Shown here: piece by piece, positions 33,339-44,300 of the stretch
How the letters are laid out: the number at the start of each line of letters is the position of its first letter
Numbering within the stretch: position 1 is the stretch's first letter
Assembly (NCBI GenBank): GCA_019448385.1
Contig: JAGTXO010000023.1
Span: 124,001 to 188,000, forward strand
Reading direction: 5' to 3'
Length of the DNA stretch: 64,000 nt
Origin: Diacronema lutheri
Taxonomy: Eukaryota; Haptophyta; Pavlovophyceae; Pavlovales; Pavlovaceae
Notes under the pieces: model-generated
What the model saw: the letters and a program-made list of their open reading frames with translations, nothing else
Databases searched by the model: none
What the model was told of the DNA's origin: nothing
Made by a program: the position numbers and the translations under genes

Positions 33339-34211
33339 ATGAACGTCAAGCGCGCCTGCCTCGCGAGCCTCGCAGTCGCCGGCGCCCTCCTGCTCCTCCT
33401 CCTCCTGCTCGTCGGCGGCACGGGTGCCGCATCGCGCATCGCCGAGTGCGTTGAGACCTGCCACGCGAACGGCTACGCGTGCGCTGGCCAGGCGTCGTGC
33501 GAGTGCGGCTGCGCGGCGCCGACGGCCGCCGATCCGACGATGCGCAAGCTCGACAAGGAGGAGTGCACCGTGCTCAAGGACGCGATGATCGAGGAGTACC
33601 AGGCGCGTATGAACGATGACGAGGAGGAAGAGAAGGACGACGACCGCCTCGACGACGTTGGCAGTCTCGGCTTGCCTCGCCAGCATGAGCACAACCACGA
33701 CTTCCACCGCAGCGACCTCGACGACCACCACGCGCGCTCGCGCGAGCATCTCAACACGGCCGTGGCCCGTGCGCAGGGCATCTGCGTGGCGGCACTCGGC
33801 ATGTCCGACGGCGTCGCCGCGCAGTGCCCGGCCTTCGCCCCCGGTACGAGCGCCGCCGCGCGGTAATACGGCGCGCGCGTGCGCGTGCCCGCGTTCGCCG
33901 AGTGCACGCACAAGCACCGCGCGTGCCTCAAGCGCATCGCGACCGAATGCGTCGACCACAGTGTGCTTATCGCGAGCGTCATCAGCGCTGCTGGGGCGGC
34001 GGCAGCGCTGCTGGCCGCCGCTTGCTTGCTCGCGGTGCACTGCTGGTCGCGCCGCTCGCGCGCTACGGCGTACGCGCGCACCGCGGCCGCTCGTCTGTGC
34101 GGCGGCAACGGGCCGCTCGCGGCGTGCGGATCGGCGGATGGCGCGAATGTGCCGGACGCTCATTGGCAGCAGGCAAGCGGCAGCATCCCCTTCGCCAAGG
34201 TCGTCCCGTGA
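33339..34211 (+). CDS. Small type I membrane protein, Cys-rich ectodomain, interrupted by in-frame TAA
   Basis: ATG 33339 gives a strong signal peptide (MNVKRACLASLAVAGALLLL), a Cys-rich segment (ECVETCHANGYACAGQASCE), an acidic linker and a His/Asp-rich stretch. TAA at 33864-33866 ends that reading, but the same frame continues at 33,879 with AECTHKHRACLKRIATECVD, a transmembrane helix (VLIASVISAAGAAAALLAAA) and a short basic tail to TGA 34211. Signal peptide, ectodomain, one helix and tail make sense only as one protein, so the TAA is a nonsense change, a readthrough site or lies in a missed intron. No named domain is recognised. Confidence 0.5.
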
Positions 34212-34476
34212 GGGCTGGGGTGCCCGGAGGTCGAATGTCAGAATTGGTCGCACGGCCGTGCGCACAAGCCGGCTCAGCGCCCGTCGTTCGCGGGGTCCAT
34301 CGTTCGCGGGGTCCACGCGTGCTGTTCGCAGCCACCGCGCCCCTCCAAAGGCGCGCCGTACTCTGGCTGGAACCGGAGGGAGCTTCGCAGCAGCACCCCC
34401 CCTCCCCGCCCCCCGCGGGCCCTCCGACGGTCTGGCCGGGACGGTGCCTACATGACACCAGAAACATGACCCCCCC

Positions 34477-34618
34477 CGCAGTCGCTCGCTGAGGAGGATG
34501 ACACCAGAGGATGACACCAGAAACCACGACGGCGACTGGTCGCGACCGCGGCGCGCACGGCCGCAGCGCACGCGGCTGCGTCAAAACTCGTCGTCATCCT
34601 CCTCAGCGAGCGACTGCG
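34477..34618. repeat. 26-bp perfect inverted repeat spanning the PSMD3 stop codon
   Basis: Bases 34477-34502 are the exact reverse complement of 34593-34618, which encode the last residues of PSMD3 (QSLAEEDD). The arms are 90 bp apart. A short direct repeat GATGACACCAGA lies at the left arm. The PSMD3 transcript would fold its final codons against its own 3' UTR. Confidence 0.75.
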
Positions 34619-37005
34619 CGAGCTCGGCCTCCTCGCGCAGCCGCTCCTTGCGCTTCGCCTCCTCCTGCTCCAGATCGCCCTTGTGCGCGTCGGGCGGGAA
34701 GCTCATCGCCTTGACAGCGTCGTTGTGCACGTTGAGGCAGAAGGACGTGCGCTTGTGGAAGGCGAGCTGCGGCTCGAGCGTGGCGTACAGGTCGTCCACC
34801 TCCTTCGAGATGAGCACGCCCGCCGCGTGGTCGATCTCCGCGTCAATCACGCCGTCGCGCACCGCCTTTGCGACGATGCACTCCACGTCCTCGAGGCGGT
34901 CGATCTTGAGCTTGTGCCAGATCGACTCGAGCGGGATGCGCGTGTACCTGCAAAAGGAAGGAGGGGGGGGGGGGGGGGGGGGGGGGGGACGCGCAGCGCG
35001 GCAGCGAGCCAGGCCGCGGATGAGGGACGCGCGCGCGGCACGCGCAGGCGGGCGGCACGGGCGGCTGGAGAGCGGACAGCGGGGGCGTGTGCGCTCCGGG
35101 CGCGCGCACGCGCGCTTACGCGAGGTTGATGTTGCGCAGGCCCGCGCGTATCACGTTCTGGCGCAGGCGGACGATGAGCGTGTGCGTCCTGTCCGCGTGG
35201 AAGAGGGCTGCGCTCGTCTCCATCACCTGCACACACGCAGGGGGGGGGGGGGGGGGGGGGTGGGTGCGTGGCCTCGCAACGGGGCGCTGCCAGTCGGCGG
35301 GCAGCCGAAAGCGGGCAGCGGGGCGGCTGCCAGCGCCTCTGCCGCCAAGCAGCCGCGCGGCGCGGCGTGCGCCGGCGTGTGACGCACGTGCTTGAAATGC
35401 GCAAGGTCGCCGATACGCACGGCCTGCGCGATCTGCAGGTAGGGGCGGAGCGGCTTCTCGAGCTCGCGCTGCTGCAGCGCGGAACGAGAGGGCACCTCGC
35501 CCATCAGCAGCTGCACGATCGTCGTCAGCTTTGCGACGCTCAGCCGGAAGCCCACGGCCGCCCGTTGCGGCGCCTTGCGCGCCGCCTGCAGCAGGCACGA
35601 GAAGGACTCCGAGTACCTGCGCGAGCACGCGAGCGAGCGAGCGCACACGCGGCGCGTGGCGGCGGGCGGCGCGGCGTGTGAGCGCCGGCGCGCGCGCGCG
35701 CGCGATCGGCGCGGCGCGTGGCGGCGCTGTGTGCATGGCGGTGCTCACTCGAGCTGCACGGCTTTGATGCGTCCGAGGTAGAAGAGGTAGCGCGCAAGCT
35801 GATTGTTGGGCGCGGACTCGGGGAATCCCGCCTTCGCCACGAGCTTGTCCGCCTGCGCGCGCACGGAGCGAGCGAGCGGCGATTCAGCCGCGCGCAGGCG
35901 GAGGGCACCGCGTTGCGCCCCTCGCCGGGCGGTGCGTGTGCGCCGGGCGGTGCGTGTGCGCTGGGCGGTGTGTGTGCGCCGGGCGGTGCGTGTGCGCCGG
36001 GCGGTGCGTGTGCGCTGGGCGGTGCGCGTGCGGGAGGAGCGCGCGGAGGAGCGCAGCGCCCCTCGGAGTGAATCCGACTAGAGATGAGAGAGACCGCATT
36101 GCGGCAACTGCCGCTCAGCCAATGGATGGTGTGTGCTCGTCAGAGGGGGCGCTGCCCCTGCCCGTCGATCCTCCGCACCGGGCGCGCGCGTGCAGGCAGG
36201 CGACGAGGGGGACGGTACGGGCGGGCGGGTGCGCGCACGCGCCGCGCACCTGGTCGTAGAGGCTGTGCTGGAGGTAGTTGCGCAGCAGCAAATTGAGCAG
36301 CACCACCTGCCCGAGACCATTGTGGTGCAGCACAGACGTGCGATGCGCGCGGAGAAGCGCCGAGCGGATCGACGCGAGCTTGCCGCCAAGCTCGTGCGCG
36401 CGCGCGTAGTAAAAGTACACCTTGGCGCCCATCGCGTCGAGCGTGCGCTGGTTGGTCGCCTGCACGCGCGCGAACGCGGCCGACGAGACGGCGGCCGCGT
36501 CGTCGAGGAGCTTGGCGTCGATGAGGAGCGTGGTGAGGAGCACGCAGATGTACGCCTCGACCTCCATGCACACCGCCGTCCGCTTCTCCGCCGCCTGCGC
36601 GTCAACGTCCATCTCCGCGCCCGCGGCGGCCGCGGCCGCGGGCGCGCCCGCGGCCGCGGGCGGCGGCGGCTTCTCCGGCACCTTGGCGGCGGCGGTGGCG
36701 AGGAGGGGCTTGAGCGGGTGGCCCTCGGGAATGAACGTCTCGATTGCGTTGCGTACTGCCTGGGCCGTCAGCTTGCGCCGGATCGCCGATGAGTGCCGCA
36801 GCACGCGGTTCTGCGCCTTTGGGTCCTTGGTCGCGGCTGACCGCTCGATCAGCGCGACCTGCGCGGGCACGTCGACGAGCAAGCGGTCGTCCTCTCGCTT
36901 GGTGGCGGCGGCGGCCGCCGCCGCGGCCTCCGCCTTCTTCTTCGCCTCGTCCTCCGCCTTCGGCTCGTCCGCCTTGCCCTCCCCCTTCTTCTCCGTCGCG
37001 CCCAT
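34581..37005 (-). CDS. PSMD3: 26S proteasome non-ATPase regulatory subunit 3 (Rpn3)
   Basis: Five exons on the minus strand assemble in phase: 37005-36250, 35852-35749, 35616-35388, 35226-35120 and 34947-34581, giving 520 residues (human PSMD3 is about 534). The protein is a PCI-domain subunit of the 19S lid, which helps assemble and stabilise the proteasome. Recognisable segments are [59 protein letters not shown], then [19 protein letters not shown] and [19 protein letters not shown] with an acidic tail. The N-terminus ([20 protein letters not shown]) is charged and alanine-rich. Introns 3 and 4 carry poly-C tracts just before CAG acceptors, and intron 1 holds an 18-bp tandem repeat. It is transcribed divergently from AP4B1. 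Confidence 0.95.
35927..36040. repeat. 18-bp tandem repeat in PSMD3 intron 1
   Basis: The unit GGGCGGTGCGTGTGCGCC is repeated about six times with single-base variants (GCTGGGCGG, TGTGTGTGCGCC). It lies wholly within the first PSMD3 intron and shows no coding pattern. Confidence 0.75.
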
Positions 37006-37138
37006 GCCGCACAGCACGCACCGCGCGCGCGAGTGCACTCTTTCAGTGCAGTGCAAGTTGACTGAGCGTCTGTGCCGTGGCATCCAGCAGGGCGGCCGAG
37101 GTGGCGGTGCGCCGCCGGCGCGCGCGTCCTCGGCGGCC
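37006..37138. promoter_or_regulatory. Shared bidirectional promoter, PSMD3 and AP4B1
   Basis: The PSMD3 start codon (37005, minus) and the AP4B1 start codon (37139, plus) are 133 bp apart with no other gene between. No TATA box is obvious; a GCGCGCGAGTGCACTC segment and TTTCAGTGCAGTGCAAGTTG lie in the middle. Promoters and both 5' UTRs must fit here. Confidence 0.6.
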
Positions 37139-40100
37139 ATGTCGAACCTATCGATCGAGGTGCGCGCGTCGCGCGGCGGTCGGTCGAGCGCCGCGCGCGT
37201 CGCCCGGCGCTCGCGCCGCGCCGCCGTCCGCGCTCCCGCCACCGCGCGCGCGCGCGCGCGCCGCGCCGTCGCGCGCTCACGCGTGCGCCGCGCGGCACGC
37301 GCTGCGTGCGCCGACGCGCTGCTCGGCCGCGCGAACTTGTCGCGCGGTGGCGCACGCCGCGCAGCACAAGAAGGGCGAGGTGAACGAGCTCAAGGCCTCG
37401 CTGCGCAACCCGGCCGTCGAGCGCGATCCCGAGAAGCGGCGCGAGGTCGTGAAGCGCGTGATCGCGTACATGACGCTCGGCATCGACGTCTCGCGCCTCT
37501 TCACCGAGATGATCATGGCGACGTCTTCCAAGGACCTGGTGGTGAAGAAGATGGTCTACCTGTACATCTGCAACTACGCCTCGACCAACCCCGAGCTCTC
37601 GCTCCTCGCAATCAACACGCTGCAGAAGGACTGCCGAGACGAGGACCCGATCACGCGCGGCCTCGCGCTCCGCTCGTTCTGCTCGCTTCGGCTGCCTAAC
37701 ATCGTCGAGTACCTGCAGAAGCCGGTGGAGGATGGGCTGGTCGACCCATCGGCCTACGTGCGCAAGACCGCCGCGATGGGCTGCCTCAAGCTGCACAACC
37801 TTGCGCCGCAGCTCGTGCTGGAGAGCGGGCTCGTCGGGAGGGTGCGCCAGGCGCTCTACGACCGCGACACGGCCGTGATCGCGAGCGCGATCTGTGCGCT
37901 CGAGGAGATCGAGGGGGGCACGTCCAAGGTGGAGAAGCAGCTCGTCCACCACCTGCTCAACCGCATCCGCGAGTTCAACGAGTGGGCGCAAGTCGTCGTG
38001 CTCGGGCTCGTCGCGCGGTACTCGCCCGCCGTGCCTGCCGAGACCTTCGACATCATGAACCTGCTCGAGGAGCGGCTCAAGCACTCGAACGCCGCGGTGG
38101 TGCTCGCGACGACCAAGGTGTTCCTCAACCTGACGCAGGACTTTCCCACCGTACACCAGCAGGTCTACGCGCGTCTGCGCACGCCGCTCGCTACGCTCGT
38201 GCACGGCGGCAGCGTCGAGCAGGGCTACGCGACGCTCAAACACATCGCGCTCCTCGCGCAGCGCGCGCCCGCCGTCTTCGCGGAGGAGCACAAGCTCTTC
38301 TTCGCGCGCTTCAACGAGCCGAGCTATGTGAAGCTCGTCAAGCTCGAGATCCTCACCGCCGTCGCCACGGCGCGCAACGTGGGCGAGATCGTCGGCGAGG
38401 TCGCCGAGTACGTCACCGACGTGGACGTGGCCGTCTCGCGCGCGGCCGTCGGCGTGATCGGCGTGCTCGGCGCGCGCGTCAGCTCGGCGGCGCGTACGGT
38501 CGCCGACCAGCTCGTCGCGCTGCTGAACATTGGCATCCCACACGTGAGCAGTGAGGCGGTGGTGGCGATCAAGACACTCCTTCGCCGCCACCCGCATCTC
38601 CTCGCCACGCAACACGCGCCGGCCGGCGGCGGCAGCGGCGGTGGCAGCGGCGGCGGCTCGTCGCTCGCCGCCGCGATCGGCAGCTTCACGCGCTTCGCGG
38701 TGGACGAGCCCGCCGCGCGCTGCTCGCTGCTGTGGATGCTTGGCGAGCACGGCGAGCAGATCGGCGAGGCGCCCTACGTGCTCGAGCAGATGATTGGCGA
38801 GTACGAGGACGAACCGTCGGCGGCGGTGCGCCTCGAGCTGCTCTCGGCAACGGTCAAGCTGCTGCTCAAACGGCCGGCGGAGATGCAGGCGATGGCCGGC
38901 CGGCTGCTCGAGGCAGCGACAGCCGACACGCGCTCCACGGAGGTGCACGACCGCGCCATCTTTTACTACCGGCTGCTGCAGCATGACGTCAGCGCGGCCA
39001 AGCGGGTCCTCACCGCGCCCGTGCAGCTGCCCGACGTCTTCGTCGAGGAGCGCGCCTCCGAGTGGCAGGCGAGGGCGCGCAGTCGCCGCGCCGCGCCGCG
39101 CCCTCGCCGCCCCGCCGTGCGCGTCGCGCGCCCGCGCTCATCGCCGCCGTGCACCACACCGCTGCGCAGGACAAGCTCTTCGAGGAGTTCAACAGCCTGA
39201 CGGTGATCTACGGTATGCCGTCCGACCGCTTCGTCAAGCCCGCGCTCTCTGCCAACGCGCCCGCGCGCAAGGTGGCGGACGAGATGGCGAGCGCAAGCGG
39301 CAGGGCGGCGCGTGCGCAGGCCGGCGCGGCGGCGCAGGGTAACGGCAGTTGCACGGGCAGAGCAGCAGATGGGATGGGGCACGCGGAGGAAGCGGCGGAG
39401 GAGGAGGAGGGGGAGGACGAGGACGAGGAGGAGGGGGAGGAGGAGAGCGACGACGACGACGACGAGGGCGACGGCGGCGACGGCGCGCAGCCGGCCACGC
39501 GAGCGGGTGGCGGCTGCAACGGAACGGCGGGCGCGAGCGCGAGCCTCGTCGACCTGCTCGGCGACCTCTCCATGCCTGCGGCCGCGCCGCCGCCGCCGTT
39601 GCCGCCCGCGCGGCTCGTGCTCACGCCCGCTGTCGTGCTTGACTCTGCCACCTTCCAGGCGCAGGTGCGCGGCGGCGGTTGCGCGCGGCCGCAGGCGGCA
39701 GCTCCGTACAGCTTCTATTCCGTAAGGGATCTTTCCTGGAAGCCGTACAGCTCCGCACGGCCGGACCGCTCACCGCGCCATCGTGCGACCCCCGCGCGCA
39801 TGCGCCGCTGCGCAGTGGGGCGCGACTGGCGGCTCGTGCAGCTGGTCGTTGCCGTTTGCGTCCGCCGTGGAGCCGCAGCCGGTCGTCGCGGCGCTCGGCG
39901 CGCACGACGTCAAGTGCATGGCGTTCGGCACGGTGGGCGCGGCGCACAAGTTTTACTTTTACGCGCAGGCGCAACCGCTTGGCGCGGAGCCCGGCGCGCT
40001 CTTCCTCGTCGAGCTCGTGCTCGACATGGGCGCGCGCGCGGCGCGCGCGACGCTGAAGAGCGCGGCCGTGAACGCGCTGCCCGCGTTTGCAGAGCACCTG

Positions 40101-40139
40101 AAGCGGCTTGTGCAGCAGACCATAGAGCCCCGACTTTGA
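37139..40139 (+). CDS. AP4B1: AP-4 adaptor complex subunit beta
   Basis: Four exons in phase: 37139-37159 (MSNLSIE), 37365-39068, 39170-39664 and 39816-40139, giving 847 residues, close to the plant AP-4 beta length. It is the large beta adaptin of the AP-4 coat, which sorts membrane cargo at the trans-Golgi network. The trunk is typical: YMTLGIDVSRLFTEMIM, NRIREFNEWAQVVVLGLVAR, HSNAAVVLATTKVFLNL, EPSYVKLVKLEILTAVA, EVHDRAIFYYRLLQHD. FEEFNSLTVIYGMPSDRF is followed by a strongly acidic hinge, the LLGD-type segment DLLGDLSM, and the C-terminal platform with FQAQ-W and HKFYFYAQAQPLG. Intron 2 (39069-39169) appears to be GC-AG. Closest match in architecture is to plant AP-4 beta rather than AP-1/2 beta. 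Confidence 0.93.
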
Positions 40140-40344
40140 ACTACGCCCGCGCTCTTGCGCTCGCTACGTTGTCGGCCTCGGCCTTCGGCCCTTGTGGAAG
40201 CCCCGCTGATGAGGATCCGAGTCGTAAAGTAAAAAGGGGCCCGAATAATGATCGCTACGTCGCCCATGTTTAAAAAGGTTCGCCCCTTTCGGCGCACTAT
40301 CATTCAGACGACGTGTGCCTTCGAGGCGCCCGTCCGTCCGCGCG

Positions 40345-40971
40345 ATGACGGAGCGGGAGCGCGCGCGCTTCGAGGCGTTCGAGGCCGAAAAGGGCTCGCC
40401 GCGCGTGCAGCAGTTTCACATCGCGATGGCCGCCTACTCGGGCGAGGGCATCCCGCGCGACGTCGAGCTCGCCGCCAAGCTCTTCCGCCTCGCCGCCGAC
40501 CAGGGCCTCGCCGAGGCGCAGTTCAACCTCGCCCAGTGCTACGCGTTCGGCGAGGGCGTGAACGAGGATGCTGCCGAGGCCGCACGTCTATACCGCCTCG
40601 CCGCCGACCAGGGCGTTGCCGTGGCCCAGTGGAACCTGGCCGTCTGCTACGAGAAGGGCCGTGGCGTGCCGCGCAACGAGCGAGTGCGGCGAGCGCGCGC
40701 AGTGCTCCGCGCCTCGCCCCCCGCGCGCGCACGAGGCAACCTGTTGATTGCTGGCCGACGCATCACGCCCACGCCGTATGTAGCGCCGGGCGGGGGGTTT
40801 GCGGGGTGGCGACCCGGCTTCAGCTGCCACCAGGCGCGGCGTCGGACCTCCCGTGCTCGTCGATTGTTCTTCCATGGTCAATCCGTGCCCTGCGACACCC
40901 TCCGAACGCCCACCCCCGCTCAACTCCCGCACCAGGAAGCCGCGCGCCTCAAGAGCCTGGCCGCCGAGTGA
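40345..40971 (+). CDS. Sel1-repeat protein
   Basis: ATG 40345 gives two clear Sel1-like repeats: AYSGEGIPRDVELAAKLFRL with AADQGLAEAQFNLAQCYAFG, then EGVNEDAAEAARLYRLAADQ with GVAVAQWNLAVCYEKGRGVP. Sel1 repeats are TPR-related helical hairpins that scaffold protein interactions, often in ERAD or signalling. The reading then degrades. A donor at 40684 and acceptor at 40934-40935 join in phase to EAARLKSLAAE and TGA, giving a short protein of about 125 residues. The intron has no stop in this frame, so a retained-intron form of 209 residues is also possible. Confidence 0.75.
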   Translation: MTERERARFEAFEAEKGSPRVQQFHIAMAAYSGEGIPRDVELAAKLFRLAADQGLAEAQFNLAQCYAFGEGVNEDAAEAARLYRLAADQGVAVAQWNLAVCYEKGRGVPRNERVRRARAVLRASPPARARGNLLIAGRRITPTPYVAPGGGFAGWRPGFSCHQARRRTSRARRLFFHGQSVPCDTLRTPTPAQLPHQEAARLKSLAAE

Positions 40972-41112
40972 CCGGCCGTGCGGCCGGTCGCCTGCAGCCC
41001 GAGCCGGCGCCTGCAGCTGGAGCCGTTGCCGCGCTGGAGGTCAAAACTGCAAGAAGTCACGGGCGCCAATCTACGCGTGGACGGCCGGCTTCTTTTGGCA
41101 CGAAGCATTCTT

Positions 41113-41170
41113 GTGACGCGCGGGCCCGCGCGTCGCGGGCTGGTCGCGGCCTCGCGGGCCCGCGCGTCAC
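41113..41170. repeat. 18-bp perfect inverted repeat downstream of the Sel1 gene
   Basis: GTGACGCGCGGGCCCGCG at 41113-41130 is matched by its exact reverse complement at 41153-41170, with a 22-nt loop that is itself GC-rich. It lies 140 bp after the Sel1 stop and about 190 bp before the H-NOX kinase start, so it may be a 3'-end structure or a small palindromic insertion. Confidence 0.6.
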
Positions 41171-41354
41171 CGCGCGTCACAAGCGTCACGAAGACATATT
41201 TTTGTGTGATGTGCTCAGAGGTTGTGTGACGAGGCTCATAAGCGGGTAAGATTGATAATGGTTTAGGCATCCCTGCGTTAGATACCTACGAGAGGGTCTG
41301 GAGGACGGCGCGTGGGGGCAGAGCCGAGTGTGGCAGCGCGCGCGCGAGGTCGCG

Positions 41355-44300
41355 ATGCACGGCTTCATTCACATGACGCTACGTTCGCTTGTCCTCTCAA
41401 AGCCGCAGGGCGAGGCAAAGTGGGCGCAGCTCCTCGTCAAGATCGGCGCGATCGAGATCACTTTCCTCGAGCTGCGGATGCATCCCGACGAGCTCACCGT
41501 CGCGTCGGTCGTCGCCGCCGCCGAGTTGCTCGGCACCGACGTGCCGGGCGCGCTGCTCGCTTTTGGGCATCACTTTGTCGTGTTTAGTGCGCGGCCGACC
41601 CGCGTCTCGCCGCGCGCGCGCCCCGCCCGCCGACCCGCGCCCCCCACCCCCCCCCCCCCCCCCCCTTCCCCCTGCGCAGTGGCCGAGACGAATTATCTGT
41701 CCATTGTCCTCTCGTTTGGCAAGGACCTGCTCGACTTCTTGCACAACGTTGACGAGATGCACAAGCACCTCCAAAAGTCGCCGCAGCACACCGACTGCCA
41801 TTTCCCCCACTTCCAGGCGCGCACCGACGCGGACGGGCGGCTTCTCGTCTCGTACGCGTCGCTCCGCGGCGCGCTGCTCGCGCCCGTCGTCGAGGGTATC
41901 CTCATCAGCCTCGCGGCCAATGCGTACATGCAGCGAGTGCGGTTGGAGCGGCAGGCGATCACGCAGGACGGGTACAGCGCCACGTGGGAGCTGCACATCA
42001 CGAGCGCCGAGGAGGCCGCTGCGCAGGAGGCCGAGAAGAAGCAGCCGGCGATGCCAAGCGGCGCGACCTCGCCGATCTTTCCTAAGTCCAGGCGCTCGGA
42101 CATGGAGATCCGCGCAGCGAGCAAGTGGCACGGTGCTTGCCGGCCGCGCGCGCGCGCGCGCGCGCGCACGCACGCAGCGATCGCGCGGGAGGTGCTGACG
42201 ACACGCGCGACCGGCGCGCGCGCGCGTCGTCGCGCCGCGCCGCGCAGAGGCCCTAGCGGCGTCGCTCGTATGGCCGGCGCAGCCCCAGTCGGCGCCCGTG
42301 CGGCTGGGTGCGCGCGTGCACACGCTCGTCCACCGCATGTATCGCAACTGCGCCGATCGCTGGGCGGCCTCGCCGACGTCGAAGGCGCGTGTGACGCCCG
42401 CGAGCTCGGAGCCGTCGATCGCGCGGCGCGCCGAGACGGTGGCGTCGTCGACCGCGGAGACGCCCGCAGAGGCGCTCGCGGCGGAGGTTGAGACAACGCC
42501 ACCCGTGCCGGCGCCGCCCGTGCCGCACGCGATCGACTCAGTTGGGTCGGTGATGAACTGGGTGATCGCGCACAACCGCGTTCCGCCGCCCAAGCTGAGC
42601 TGGTGGGGTCCCTTTGAGGAGCGCGCCGCCGAGGCGCAGTTCCGCCGCGACGTGCTCCGGCGCGCGCTCGCGCAAGCGAGCGCCGTGTTCGCGGCCGTGC
42701 TCGCGCTCGCTGGCGCGGCGGCGACGGCGCTGCTCTGGCACGGCGGCGGGCTGCGCGGCTCGGCGTTTGCTCTGCTCGTCCTCTGCGCGGGAGCCGCCGC
42801 CGCGCCCGCGCTGCTCGCGCTCAGCCGCATCGCGCGCCCGTCCGCCCTCGTGCTCGCCGAGGCCACGTCCACGCTGCTGTTGTGTGCGCTGTGCGTAGGC
42901 AGTTCGCTGCTTGTGCCCGCGGCGGTGAGCGCAAATGGCGGCATCGACCCTGCGGAGGCGCTCGCGACGGAGATGCTTGTGCTGGTTACGCCGTGCGCTC
43001 TGCTCCTCGCCGCTGCAATGCTCACTCCCGTGCAGCCACGCGCCTTCGTCATTGCGAGCATCGTCGCGGCCGTCGCGGTGGGCGTGTCGCGCGCGTCGCG
43101 GCGCGGCAGCGCCGAGATCGCGCACACCGAGCGGCTGAGCGCCGTGTTGCTCGGCGCGCTGCTGCTCGCGTGCTGCGCCCATCTGAGCGCGAGCGCGCGC
43201 ACGCAGCGGTTGCTTTACCACGCGTCGCGCATCATCATCGACGGCATGCCCGAGTGGCGCAACGTCAAGCAGCAGGAACTCGAGACGTACCTGCGCGCGT
43301 CGCAGGCGGAGGCGGGCGTCGCCGCGCGCGCCAAGCTGATCCGCGTCGTGATGCACGACCTGCGCTCGCCCCTCCTCACGATCCGCAACATTGGTGACTG
43401 CCTCGCGGATGACGGCACGTCAAGCCTCGCCTCCGACGGCGTGCGCTTCCAGATCGACGCTTTGCGCACGTGCGTCACGACGATGGAGAACATCAGTGCG
43501 CGCGCGCCGCGCCCCCCGGGGCACCCGCGCGCGCCAGGCCTCACGCGCGCGGCGTGGCGCCGCTCGGTCGGTTGGCGCGGCGCACGAGGGCGCGGCGCGC
43601 GAGGGAGGAGGAGGGCGCGAGGGCGGCGCGGCGCTCAGCCGATCGCCCGCCGCACCGCGCCGCACCGCGCCGCACCGCGCCGCACCGCGCCGCACCGCCC
43701 ACTGCGCTGCCGCGCAGTGAGCGACATGCTGGATTTCGAAAGGTGAGTTGGCGCCACCCCGCAGCCAAGCGCACACTCGCCCGCCAACCTCCTCATGCGC
43801 ACACTCATCCGCTCTGTCGAGTGCCGCCGGCTGCGCGCGCGCGCCGTGTCCAGTAGCGAGCGTGCGCTCGTCGTCACGCGGTCATGTTCGCCCGCCCGCA
43901 TGACCGCTCCCATCGACCACTCCCCGCCCTCCCACCGCCCGCCTGCCCCCCCCCCCTCCCCCGCCCTCCCACCGCACCCCCCGCTCCCGCGCACGTCAGG
44001 ATCGACTCGGGGCGACTCGTGCTCGTGCACCGCGCGTTCAAGCTGTCAACGCTCGTCTACGGCGTGCAGACGGTCTTCCGCTCGCAGGCCGAGGCGAAGA
44101 AGGTCGAGCTGCGCTTCGAGCCGATCCCACAGTCTCTCACCGCCGTCCGCTTCACCGGCGACGTGCGCCGCCTCCACCAGTGTCTCTCAAACGGCGTTTC
44201 AAATGCGGTGCGTGCTACGTACTGCCGCGCGGCGGCACGCGCGGGGCGCGCACGCGCGCTCGCCGCGGCGCGACGCCGACGCGCGCACACGTGCGGACGA

